The notes beneath the pieces are model-generated. The model had not been told where the DNA came from. It searched no databases and saw only the letters and a program-made list of their open reading frames with translations. The translations under genes and the position numbers were made by a program. Of a DNA stretch of 64,000 bases, positions 9,504 through 19,525 are shown one piece after another (positions within the stretch are counted from its first letter, which is position 1; every line of letters begins with the position of its first letter). Source of the stretch: Perkinsus marinus ATCC 50983 (lineage: Eukaryota; Perkinsozoa; Perkinsida; Perkinsidae); the NCBI RefSeq assembly GCF_000006405.1, contig NW_003204277.1, positions 143,885 through 207,884 of the forward strand, written 5' to 3'.

Positions 9504-11086
9504 AAGTACCAGTGTATCATGCTTTTTATATGTCTGAGTCGAGAGCTCCGTTTGTCTCAGTGAGCTCGAGAGGCATCAACCTGTCTCATAGATGGGTGCC
9601 TATGTATTGCGAGGTTCCGTATCGCTTATTCAATCATGTCATCAACGCTCCTATTGTTAGAGCCAAACCATAGTCTCGTTCACCCAGCTCTGAGTTGCGG
9701 TGTGTTTTGTAGGGAAGGGATGCTGATATTGTGGGAAAGGGAAAAAAGGCACCGCTGGAGACTCCGAAGTTGAGACTCAAGCATGTCTGGCTGAACCGAT
9801 CCTGGCGACCATGTATGCCTCAACTGTCGAGAAAAACATGAATCTTCAAATGGCCGCCGGTATCTTTGTATGCAGAATATATGATCATCATACTATGATA
9901 TTCACATACTCAGTGTATCCGACTCTTTCTCCCTAGGAGAGAGCGAATATTCATCCTGTTGTGGAGATGCAGGTGATCATCGGTCGCAGAGTCCGTGACG
10001 GAGGTCGCTGTTGGAAAACCTTGAGACTCCCCTGAGGATGGGAAGACGAATACCTGTCTCAGTCTGAACTATGTTGCCAAGGAAGTCAATGAGGGAGTGG
10101 TAGAGCTGTAAATCCAATATGTAGTACGATACAGATAGTGCGAGCCGAAGCCAGTAACTCTGCTATCAAATCCTGGAGCACTTAAAGCCGTTTCGGCAAA
10201 TCAGCGGAATAATACGGAAATAATGATTGCCTCACGCACACTTCTACCGTGAGTCATGCGACTGTTGGAGCCCCGATGGAAAGGTCTCTTTTAACACGAC
10301 CTAAGTGCGGAACGAATGAAAAGAAATCGGTGATCAAATAAGTATTCAAATGTAACTGACTTAACTTAACCGAAACCTTACATGAAGGTGTGGGAAATGG
10401 GAAGCAGTAGTTTGTATTGCCTGCGTTTCCCTCCTGAGGGCAACGAAAAACCAAAACAGGTAGTATAAACAGGCGTAAACGATCGGGTTGTGCCTCACTA
10501 AACTAAACAGACTCAGAACGTGGTCGCGAGCCAGTAATGGGAGCGAGAGCAGAAATGGGTGTGGCCCGCGTTTCCCTCCTGATGGCAACGAAGTAACCAA
10601 ACCAGGTAGTATGAACAGGCGAGAACAGGGAGTGTTCAGACGAAAGATGGTGATTGTGGTAATCGTCACTAACAATACGAGTGAACTATGCGAACAAAAT
10701 CATCATTACGAGTAACAATAGGGAGATCTCAGACGAAAGATGGTGATTATGGTAATCGTCACTAACAATACGAGTGAACTATGCATAACATGAAGTCATC
10801 ATGGAGTGGTAAGGTGTTGATCAGACGACTGACGGCAATCACAACAGTTACGCTACATTGCCGCTAATCAGCCTCCATTTGCTATTGCAGGCCTAATTCG
10901 CGCAGAGCTACTGGAGAGCAAACCGCGATTCAACAAATCCCTGCATAATTACGATGAACCCTACATGACTGAACTCAATGCAATAGGGGGGGAATAGTTC
11001 CCGTCGAAGAGCACTGGAAACAGCATTGGAAGCACCGCAGCTGCCAACCAGAGAGGTCGTAGTCGCCTTTACTTGAGCGTTTCCAC
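9504..11086. other. Gap without a supported gene
   Basis: Short ORFs only. The gap holds the two interleaved direct repeats at 10423-10784, listed separately. Confidence 0.5.
10423..10784. repeat. Two pairs of short direct repeats
   Basis: A 53-bp unit (GCGTTTCCCTCCTGA... to ...AACAGGCG) occurs at 10423-10475 and 10568-10621. A second 56-bp unit (TCAGACGAAAGATGGTGATT...) occurs at 10636-10691 and 10729-10784 with only about one difference. The near identity points to recent segmental duplication. No coding potential or inverted ends are seen. Confidence 0.85.
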
Positions 11087-11495
11087 TTAGTGATGGGCGT
11101 GGGCGGCGTGAGCCTTCTTACGCTGGGCCATGATGTCAGCCTGGAGCTCCTCACGCTTCGCCTTAGCTCTCTTGTGGGTGCCCAAACGCTTCTTGCCGTA
11201 CTAAAAACATCATTCCGTAAACAAACTCGAACAGGAGTAATCCATCCCCGCGACCACTATAGAAGACCCCAAGAGTGATACCTACCTTGAGAGCACGCTT
11301 GAAGCTAGCAGCAGAGCCGATCTTGATCAACTCCATCATATGGCGCTCATAGGGAGCAAATCCGCAAACCTCACGGGCGACCTCACGGGCGAGATGCTTC
11401 TTAGCAGAATAAGAAGACTTAAGTGCCTTGGGTTGGCGCACGTTCAACGTGTGACCCTTGTTGATGCCAGCAGCCAAGCCTGATTTCGCGGCCAT
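11087..11495 (-). CDS. RPL36: 60S ribosomal protein eL36 (two exons)
   Basis: This is a component of the large ribosomal subunit. The exons are 11495-11286 and 11200-11087, with an 85-nt intron; 324 nt encode 107 residues, as in other eukaryotes (about 105). The start [15 protein letters not shown] and the internal [18 protein letters not shown] are diagnostic, and the end is very basic ([18 protein letters not shown]...). The intron separates FKRALK from [11 protein letters not shown]. Fifteen bases before the ATG a pyrimidine-rich tract ends in CAG (11510-11511), which could be a 5'-UTR intron end or a spliced-leader acceptor. The gene is divergent from glutamine synthetase across 356 bp that include a perfect palindrome. 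Confidence 0.97.
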
Positions 11496-11508
11496 TTTGA
11501 CGGGACTA

Positions 11509-11524
11509 CCTGTAAGGAAGGGCT
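11509..11524 (-). promoter_or_regulatory. Candidate splice acceptor in the eL36 leader
   Basis: On the minus strand CCTTCCTTACAG ends at 11510, leaving a 14-base leader before the ATG at 11495. Such an acceptor with no matching donor nearby is what a spliced-leader trans-splice site looks like, and Perkinsus and dinoflagellates are known to trans-splice. A normal 5'-UTR intron is equally possible. Confidence 0.35.
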
Positions 11525-11731
11525 CCAACAGCAAATGAATAGCGTTAATCGATCGCTGCGGCGAGCGAGATCTGTAATATACGGGCTTGCGCTACTCGCG
11601 TTGCTCATGATTCATTTTCATCTTCACGCAACGGTCCGCACAAGATATTTGTTCATAGTATAAACTCTGTACACCTGTATATTTCCTGGGGTCTGTTTTG
11701 TCGGCTGAGCATAATCCGTTATATTGCTCGC

Positions 11732-11750
11732 GTCACACGTGACGTGTGAC
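11732..11750. promoter_or_regulatory. Palindromic G-box-like element between divergent genes
   Basis: A perfect inverted repeat with 9-bp arms (GTCACACGT) around one G creates CACGTGACGTG in the middle. CACGTG is the core of bHLH and bZIP binding sites. It lies 102 bp before the glutamine synthetase ATG and 237 bp before the eL36 ATG, in the only shared promoter space of the two genes. Its role as a bidirectional control site is inference. Confidence 0.5.
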
Positions 11751-11851
11751 GGCTCAGGGGCTTTGCAGTTCCCGTGGAGTAAGGGGATGATAATAGTTTC
11801 TTTCGGGTGCGCATCCAGAGCTTCATAGGTTTCCACATATTGTCCTTTTTG

Positions 11852-14226
11852 ATGGCTTCTAACAGAGTCTCCGCTGTATCGGCTATCGTCGACCACAATC
11901 GTGATCTATCCTATGGTGTCGACACTAAGATGACCAAGCATTCATTCGGCATGCACGTCTTCTCTGACCGAGTCATGCGTGATGCTCTCCCTCACTCCAT
12001 CTACAAACAGATGCATAGGACTGTCGAGAAGCACGAGGCTCTTGACCCCTCACTGGCCGATACCGTAGCTGCTGCTATGAAGGACTGGGCTGTCGGTCAA
12101 GGCGCCACACACTTCACTCACGTCTTCTACCCGTACACCGGCTCTACTGCTGAGAAACATGAGAGCTTCATCGAGCCCAGTGGTGATGGTACTGCTCTCA
12201 CCAGGTTCGACGGCTCATCGTTGATTCAAGGTGAGCCGGATGCTTCCTCCTTCCCAAATGGTGGTATAAGAGGAACTGACGAAGCACGTGGTTACACCGC
12301 GTGGGATGTCACCTCGCCCGCTTATGTGTTGGAGAAGGGCGGGACTATGACTCTGTGCATTCCGACCGCTTTCGTTTCCTGGACCGGTGAAGCCATTGAC
12401 CTCAAGATTCCTCTGCTAAGGTCAATGCAGTCCGTTGAAGATGCTGCCCGTCGCGTTTTGTCCTATTTCGTTCCCGCGTCCGAGCCCATCAGCAACATCA
12501 CCAGTTACTGTGGCCCTGAGCAGGAGTACTTCCTAGTTGACAAGCGTCTCGTTGCTCTCAGACCTGATCTCGTTACATGTGATCGAACATTGTTCGGTTC
12601 GGTGCCGCCTAAGTCCCAACAATTTGACGACCACTATTTTGGTGCTATCCCCGACCGCATTCTGACATGCATGACCGAGACGGAGAGTCGACTCTACAAG
12701 CTCGGTGTGCCTATCAAGTGCCGACACAACGAAGTCGCCCCCGGTCAGTTCGAAATCGTCCCACTTTTTGAGACGGCCAACATTGCGTCTGATCATCAGC
12801 ATTTGATAATGCAAGTCCTGAGGAATACCGCGGAAAAGCACGGCTTTGCGGCTATTCTCCACGAGAAGCCTTTCGCTGGCGTCAACGGGTCTGGCAAGCA
12901 CGTCAACTGGAGTATTGGAAATTCCACTCAAGGCAACTTTTTTGAGCCCACAGAGAATCCAGGAGCCAACACAAGGTTCCTCCTTTTCATCGCTGCCGTC
13001 ATTCGAGCTGTTGATATCCACGCTGGACTTCTCCGTGGCAGTGTTGCTAGTGCCTCCAATGACCATCGTTTGGGTAAGCTGGGACATATCATCAAGTGGG
13101 ATTTTTATATTTCTGTTTAGGTGCTCAAGAGGCTCCTCCTGCTATCGTCTCGATCTATCTCGGTGATCAACTCTATGACATCTTCGAACAGATCAAGTCG
13201 GCGACTAAGGGTGGCGTCAGTGGTCCGGGCGAGTTCATGTTGGAGACTCGAGTGAAGCGCACTTCATTGACCCTGGGTGCTAAGACGCTTCCATCGCTCA
13301 ACAAGGACGCCGGTGACAGAAACAGGACGAGTCCGTTCGCTTTCACTGGTAACAAGTTTGAGTTCAGAGCAGTCGGCTCGAGCCAGTCTTTGTCACCATC
13401 TCTGATCGTGCTGAACACTATTATGGCCCAGAGTTTGGCGTACATTGCCAGTCTCCTTGAACAGCGTACCAAGAGTATGCATCTTGAGGAAGCCGCTAAG
13501 GCCATCATCAGTGAGGTCTACAGAGACCATGGACGTGTGGTATTCAATGGTGATGGATATTGTGACGCTTGGAAAGAAGAAGCTGCCAGACGCGGTTTGA
13601 AGAATCTCGTCAAATCTCCTGAGGTCCGGGGGGGGGCTTTATCAAATTGATTGGGTGGATAGTGTTGTTGTTATATTATTAGGCCATCGCCGAGTTTGCG
13701 ACTCCCGAAGCTATCACTTTGTTCGAGAGCTGCGGAGTGATGAGCCGATCTGAGCTCACTGCGAAGAAGAATATTTTACTGGAGATCTATTTCAATCGTA
13801 TTGCAGTTGAAGCTCGATGCGCGTACAGAATTGCCAGTAAGTTAGGTAGCTACTGCAGGTCTCACTGACCATCTCGCTCAAACAGATACCGTCATTTTGC
13901 CGGCGTGTATCAAGTATCAGACAGATCTCGCCGACAACGTCGCTAAGCTGAAGTTGGCCACTGGTTCGGTCCCCGAGTTCACCAATACTAGGTTGAACGA
14001 GGTCAGCCAACTGATAGAGCAATTTGGTAAGGCCTTGGGTGCTCTGAAGACTAAGATCGACCACAAGCACAGCAGTGAGGATCCGATGGTCCATGCGAGG
14101 TTCGCCGCTGATGAGATGAGATTGGCTATGAAAAATCTGAGGGCTACTGTTGATTCCCTGGAGCAAATTTTATCTGATGAATATTGGCCTCTTCCCACAT
14201 ATCAGGAAATGCTTTTCATCAAATAG
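11852..14226 (+). CDS. glnN: Glutamine synthetase type III (four exons)
   Basis: The enzyme makes glutamine from glutamate, ammonia and ATP. Exons are 11852-13073, 13121-13623, 13683-13836 and 13886-14226, with introns of 47, 59 and 49 nt. The sum is 2220 nt, 739 residues, as expected for the large GSIII class (about 700-730). Family blocks are all present: [32 protein letters not shown] (221-227), [11 protein letters not shown] (291-301), the GSIII signature [10 protein letters not shown] (from 345), SASNDHRLG across the first splice site, and [10 protein letters not shown] near the end. The ATG at 11852 is preferred to an upstream GTG in the same frame. GSIII is found in bacteria, diatoms, dinoflagellates and other protists. 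The N-terminus has no obvious plastid leader, so it is probably cytosolic. No key residue is missing. Confidence 0.96.
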
Positions 14227-15494
14227 CTATCCCGTTTAATATCAAACATTTTATTTCCTTTTACCCTCCCCATGCTCACTGAGGGACGACTCTATGTTCA
14301 GCTATGACTACCTTGAAGACTGTTGCGAAAGGTGGTAGAGCATTATGAGCACATTTTCATCTATTTCACACACAAAAATCAGCAAGTCGAGTTGATAGTA
14401 AATTGGCGAATAGTGAATTGAGGAATAGTGAATATCATGTAGGACTTCTGCGAAGAACGTCATGTCGTACGGGTTATGACGGTACAGTATTTGCTTCCAT
14501 GAATACGGAGTTACTCACTCCTCTGCCCCCCGAAGACCAACGCTGAGAGGTCACTCTGATATAGTCCTTGTAATTTTAAGCATACCGACTGTCGGATATC
14601 AACCTTCACACTGGTTGAATCTCCTCCGCTTGTCCAGTCTTTGCTAATCGTTTTTCATCCACTCCGTTTCGCACACAAATCAGCACAAGTTGAAACCACC
14701 TTTGTAAATGGAATCTTCCTCCCCGACTTCGGCGACATCCGCATAGCGTTATTCGCCCATTCTGTTCATCATAACCATACACGTGATTGAGCGCAATATC
14801 TTGGATTTGACGATGTCGATTCAAGAGACTGAGGAACACAACCAATTAGACCCGTTGGGTACTAATTGATGAGAGCTAAAGTATATGATTGAGACACCGA
14901 TTGTCGTGGCGTACAACCCATAGTTCTTTGAGCACTCCATGATTTCCAGTACAATGACAATAAAGGTACAGTATTAATCTTTCGAAATGACCATCTTCAA
15001 TTCATGTCTACTGTCCCCACGACGAGTCAAGTGTCAAGGCCTGATGGTGCTAACCTCGGGCTAATTCGAGAGATACTACTCACCCTGTATGCTCCAAGTT
15101 GGTCCCAGGATCAAAAGTTTACCTTCAAAAAATGCTTTCCCTGCAACCTTAGTTACAATTGCACCCCACGGGGATTTCGTATTATTCTCACGGCTATAGC
15201 CGTTACTCCATTGGTTTTTCCGCCGAGTTTATCGAACTTTTCCGCAATTCTCGAGAAATAATGCATGCCCAAATGATCTGAATTGCAGCATATAGATCCA
15301 CCCACTCCGCCAAGTAGCGGAACCCATCAACCAGAGGATTCTAACCACCGGCTCAACTCTCGTATGAATCGAGTACGACTCGTCTTCACAACCAACCTCT
15401 GCCCCGGTACCAACTACTACACAATACGCAAAGAGCTCGTAGAAAAGCATACTATAGATAGCACTCGGGTATTTATCATCCATACAACACGTCT
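14227..15494. other. Gap between converging genes
   Basis: This is the space between the 3' ends of glutamine synthetase (+) and CCT7 (-). It holds only short ORFs without family features. I see no repeat copies here. Confidence 0.55.
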
Positions 15495-18089
15495 CTATCG
15501 ACGACCCATTCCTTTACCACCCATCATACCACGCCCTTTGCCCATAGGCATGCCTCCTTTGCCGCCGCCCTAAAGTACTATAATCCACAGCGGAGCGAAG
15601 CAGATACGACTTACAGGTTGTTCAGACTTCGGGTTAGTAACCGTCTCATCGATGCTAAGAATCATACAAGCCGCCTAAAGAGTGAAAAAAAACTCATCCC
15701 GTCTGCAGTGTTGGTGCTTATATTTCATTTTCTCACTGAGGATGAGTATGAAAATCACGAGTAAAAGTGTACAAAAAACCAACTAGAATTTATTCACTCA
15801 CACCAACACGTAGTCCCCTCGACCAAGTCGTAGTACCTCAGTCGCTGCCGCCAGAGCGTTCCGCTTCACCACGACTGGCTCCCAAATGAAGTTCTCCACA
15901 GTCTCAGTAATGTCGCAATTATAGCAGTCAACACCATACCATCGGCCCACCAATCCTACTACCACACCAATCTGAACTCCCATCAAATTACACCGGCCCA
16001 CCCTCTGCATGCTTATAACGTAGTTTATTCAGCAGGTCAGTAGCATCAGCACCGCTGTTCTTAGCCAACGTACGAGGGATGCACTCGAGCGCCCTAAGGG
16101 CAACTCCTTCAACCACAACTCCCCACCAAGCCGACCCACCTTGCATAATAATTAATAACAGCTTGGTCGGCTCCTGTACACGTCCTTGAGTACTCACGTA
16201 GATATCGCGAAAGCTCAAGTTCGATAGCCCCGCCACCACCGACGATCTGAGTAATACATACCAACACACACGGAGAAAATCAACTTCACCTTGGAGCACT
16301 TGAGAGCCCTTCTGACGACCATGACAGCATCGTGAAGAGAGCGCTCAGCCTCTTCGATGAACTGTGCAGCGCCTCCGCGTAGGATTATGGTTGCTGCGAA
16401 CAAAACTGATAGAAAAATGATCAAATTGATTATTACCGCTCTTAGATTGAGGGCACTGATGGAAGATGTTGTAGCGCTCATTTCCAATCTGGATTTCCTC
16501 GAAATTCCCACAAGTACCGAGAACATCGTCAGTGAGGCCGTTTACAGTCGTTTGCACCGAACCACCAACAGCCTGTTGCAGAAGCTTCGACTCACACCAA
16601 CATTAAATGCATCTCACCAACAGAGTTCGATTCATATCATCTTGATCGACCCGACCAGCACAGAATATATTTCTATCGGCGAAATACTGAGTCGCTAGAT
16701 CTCCGATCGGCAGACGAGACAGGACCACTTGAGCGCCGCTCTTAGCGATGTTATCCAACTTCTCGTAAATCACATTCCATTCAGCATCGACAATTTCCTG
16801 GTATTCATCCGGATTCGAGATGCGCACCTGCGTGTCTAATTGAACTCAGTTGGGGAGGAGGAGGAAGGACGCACCTCAGCGTTGTCTTTCTCAGCCTTCA
16901 ACTCCAGCTCCAAATTGAGTAGGAGAATCTTCGGGTTCTTGAAGTACTTCGGCTGTTGTTCGAAACCTGATGATTGCGAACGTGATGTGGGGAAGGAGTG
17001 GTATGACAACCTACCAGCATACGAGAAAGTCTTCTTGAAAGCTACTCCATCAACCAGTCTCGACTCAGTCAGGGAGCCACCCGGGACCTTCTTGAAGCCA
17101 ATCATGTTGACAGGGAGGGAGTCCTGGTCAAGCATCAGTACCGCTGAAACCACCATGTCGGAAAAGAACCTAAAATCCATCAGAACTCACCCGCCCAGGA
17201 ATGGAGTAATCTATTACTTTTTCTGACCACTAACAAGTTTACTGTTTAGAGTAGTCTCAGCACACTTCACCAACATAGCCCTCTTTTCCTCAGGGGCCTT
17301 GGCCGTCAGATCTACTGCAACCTCCTCGAGTTTGTCTACAGCAACAGTTCTCAATTATTCCCAATACCACACTTCCACCAACAATCGACACATGAGACCA
17401 TCAAAGGAATAATTATAAGTACCCACTGCTCCCTAGCCGATGAGAAAACATCCTACAATCAGTGAATCTCCAAAATGACAATATCGATTAGAATGGCGAG
17501 CGCTTCCAGCAACCCCAAACTACCCAGTGCCAGTTCAAGTGCCTTCCGATAGCCCTTAAGAAGAGCCCGAGGTGGTAGGCCTTCCTCCAGGAACATCTTC
17601 GCTTCCTTCAACAACTCAGCTGCGAGCAATACCACTGACGTAGTGCCGTCTCCGACCTGATAAGAGTAATAATCGCCGAATATATCATACCACATTTCCG
17701 TCACTTCATCATCCTGAGCCTTCGAGATGTCCGACATCAACTTAGCCGCGGGATGGCTGATATTAAGTAAACTCATGACAGTAGCCCCGTCGTTAGTGAT
17801 AGTCGGCTCGCGGTTCGCTGAATGAATCAGCTTGTCCATGCCCCTCGGACCTGCACGCATGCCCACGGATTAATAATTATTCATACCACTCCTTCTCCAA
17901 CTCCTACCCAACGTCGTGCGGACGATATCCGCAATCACTTCACAGGCGTTGATGTTAGAAATAATCTGAGGAATACCTAAACGAAATGACCACTTCGGAA
18001 GACCAAATCCTCAGAATGACCACAACTCCACCTTGGGAAGAATCCGTTCCTTGCTTGAGCAGAATAATATTAGGGCGGAGCGAAGTCAT
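15495..18089 (-). CDS. CCT7: Chaperonin CCT subunit eta (15 exons)
   Basis: One of eight subunits of the cytosolic chaperonin that folds actin and tubulin. Exons: 18089-18032, 17976-17908, 17850-17705, 17656-17524, 17335-17218, 17169-17015, 16966-16875, 16827-16618, 16572-16437, 16393-16290, 16246-16140, 16093-16002, 15955-15837, 15674-15615, 15569-15495. The sum is 1674 nt, 557 residues (human 543). Twelve introns are 43-57 nt; two are 188 and 162 nt, the latter holding a dispersed repeat. Diagnostic segments are [36 protein letters not shown] with the ATPase [39 protein letters not shown] and WYGVDCYN. The last exon encodes a Gly/Met/Lys tail ([11 protein letters not shown]). The exon 11/12 join gives [10 protein letters not shown], two residues longer than usual, and is the least certain junction. 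Intron 3 is 48 nt and open, so its retention would keep the frame. Confidence 0.95.
15706..15786 (+). repeat. Dispersed repeat copy inside CCT7 intron
   Basis: The copy starts CAGTGTTGG and contains GAAAATCACGAGTAAAAGTG and TACAAAAAACC, matching the consensus head and middle of the dispersed family seen at 25167, 35495, 36241 and 54740. It accounts for half of the 162-nt intron. Confidence 0.6.
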
Positions 18090-18156
18090 AATCGTAATTA
18101 CACTGCAGATGAAACAATAGGATCAAATGCTTCAACTCAGACCCACTACAGTGTGC

Positions 18157-19192
18157 TCAAGAGAAGTCAATACATTTATCACTGATCATCATGGTGAACT
18201 CATCACCGGAGACAGCCATTATTCCTCCCAAGTACCCTTCAGCTCTACATTCCACATGTTCCCTAATGCTTAATTCACACAGCTGTGAAAGGGCACCCCT
18301 GTAGGGGTATAAACAACAACCCCTACACAGTGCTTGTGCTTCTGAGTCGCCTTTCCATTGATGGCGACTCATCGCAACCCTAATACTCGTCGTTACTACC
18401 ACTAAAGAGCCTCCCATCCGAAAAGCGGTTCGCGCCATACTCTCAAGCCTAGCCGTAGTTCCAGTTGAATAGTTACAAATCCCACGTCGCTCTACAGGAG
18501 CCTCAGCGTTCTGTATATGCGCGCTAATACCACAATTCCGCCACTTCTCGTCCACATCAACCTCACTCAACTGTGGACTCTTCGTAGCAAGGTTGAAGAC
18601 ACTACTAAACTGAGCCGTATATACACACCTTATGATGACGAAATCAGTCACCAAAATCGAGCAAACTCCCTTCGTGAGATCAACACCTCCACTGGCTGGA
18701 GTCAAATACCGAACTTAGCGCGTCCGCGATCTACTCCCATCGGTACAAGCAGCATCGATGACTCATACCGTAAATCATCCAACATCACCGAACCTTCATG
18801 ATAGGCCACCATGAGTCTACCAACAGTACTAGGCAGACAGCCCGTTGCACAAAACCGATGTCCCTTTCCCTTCGACTTCTCAAGGCTCGGTACTTTAGAC
18901 CTGTGACGTCGTATTAAGCAGTGCGGCAGTATAAAAACTGTTAGCAAGAATCTATATAGGAAACGCCGCTACTGGTATCGCTATATATGATGGCAACAGT
19001 GAAGTTGGAGATTCGCTCATAGAATAATACAAAGCTTGTATTACAAACGCTGTGGCCACTGAACGCAACCCTAAACGACCACACAAGAGAAGTAATACCA
19101 ATAATTTCACGTAATACCACAATTCCTCCGCTTCTGCTTCTACCAGGTGTTTAAGATGGATCACCGTTTTACAGTAAACCAAGGGCAGCGTC
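18157..19192 (-). CDS. Intron-rich gene, possibly WD40 (WDR20-like)
   Basis: Several minus-strand segments look coding but change frame at GT-AG boundaries. It probably begins MDAALEAEAEE at 19192, with short introns around 19050-19180 (one containing TTGTGGTATTAC). A later segment, GCLPSTVGRLMVAYHEGSVM, resembles the WDR20/DMWD blade with Gly and Asp spacing. The last piece, YLGGIMAVSGDEF, recalls the YFGGLLCV block of the same family. I could not close all junctions, so exon limits and the stop near 18157 are tentative. It lies between U2AF2 and CCT7 on the same strand, with short gaps. The alternative is an unrelated unknown protein. Confidence 0.35.
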
Positions 19193-19228
19193 CATCTCCA
19201 CAAGGACCGGTCTACAATACGGGAAAAA

Positions 19229-19249
19229 TACCAACAACAACAACAACAA
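19229..19249 (+). repeat. CAA microsatellite
   Basis: Six to seven tandem CAA units upstream of the minus-strand WD40-like gene. Confidence 0.85.
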
Positions 19250-19355
19250 CTTCATCTACACTACTACTGAAGACCCTACATGCGATGAACACAATGAAGG
19301 TAATCATAGTATGAATATACGATGTTAGTTTAGTATATTCTATTCATAACGATCA

Positions 19356-19491
19356 TTGGAAAATATGTTCGGGAGTTTCCTTATAGGAGCATTCTGAGAA
19401 TTCACACACACGCCCCAGGGTAGAAGCGTACAAAAAACGGCAATAATCTCCTAATCTTGCCATCAACGCACAAAGTTGACCATGTGCATAC
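19356..19491 (+). repeat. Dispersed repeat copy between genes
   Basis: The copy shows the family landmarks in order: AAATATGTTCGGGAGTTTCC, ATTCACACAC, GGGTAGAAGCGTACAAAA, and the tail AAAGTTGACCATGTGCATA. It lies downstream of U2AF2. Confidence 0.75.
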
Positions 19492-19525
19492 TCTATATCA
19501 TTGCTACTACCACACCAATCGCAAC

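Noticed and set aside
13074-13885. Apparent frameshifts breaking glutamine synthetase
   Set aside because: Each break falls at a GT-AG pair 47-59 nt apart, and removing these restores a full collinear protein.
15947-16005. Direct repeat GGTGGGCCG flanking a CCT7 intron as a target-site duplication
   Set aside because: The repeat units do not coincide with the splice sites that restore the frame, so it is probably chance.
15988-16557. Fragmentary ORFs suggesting a chaperonin pseudogene
   Set aside because: All fragments join through short introns into an intact 557-residue CCT7.
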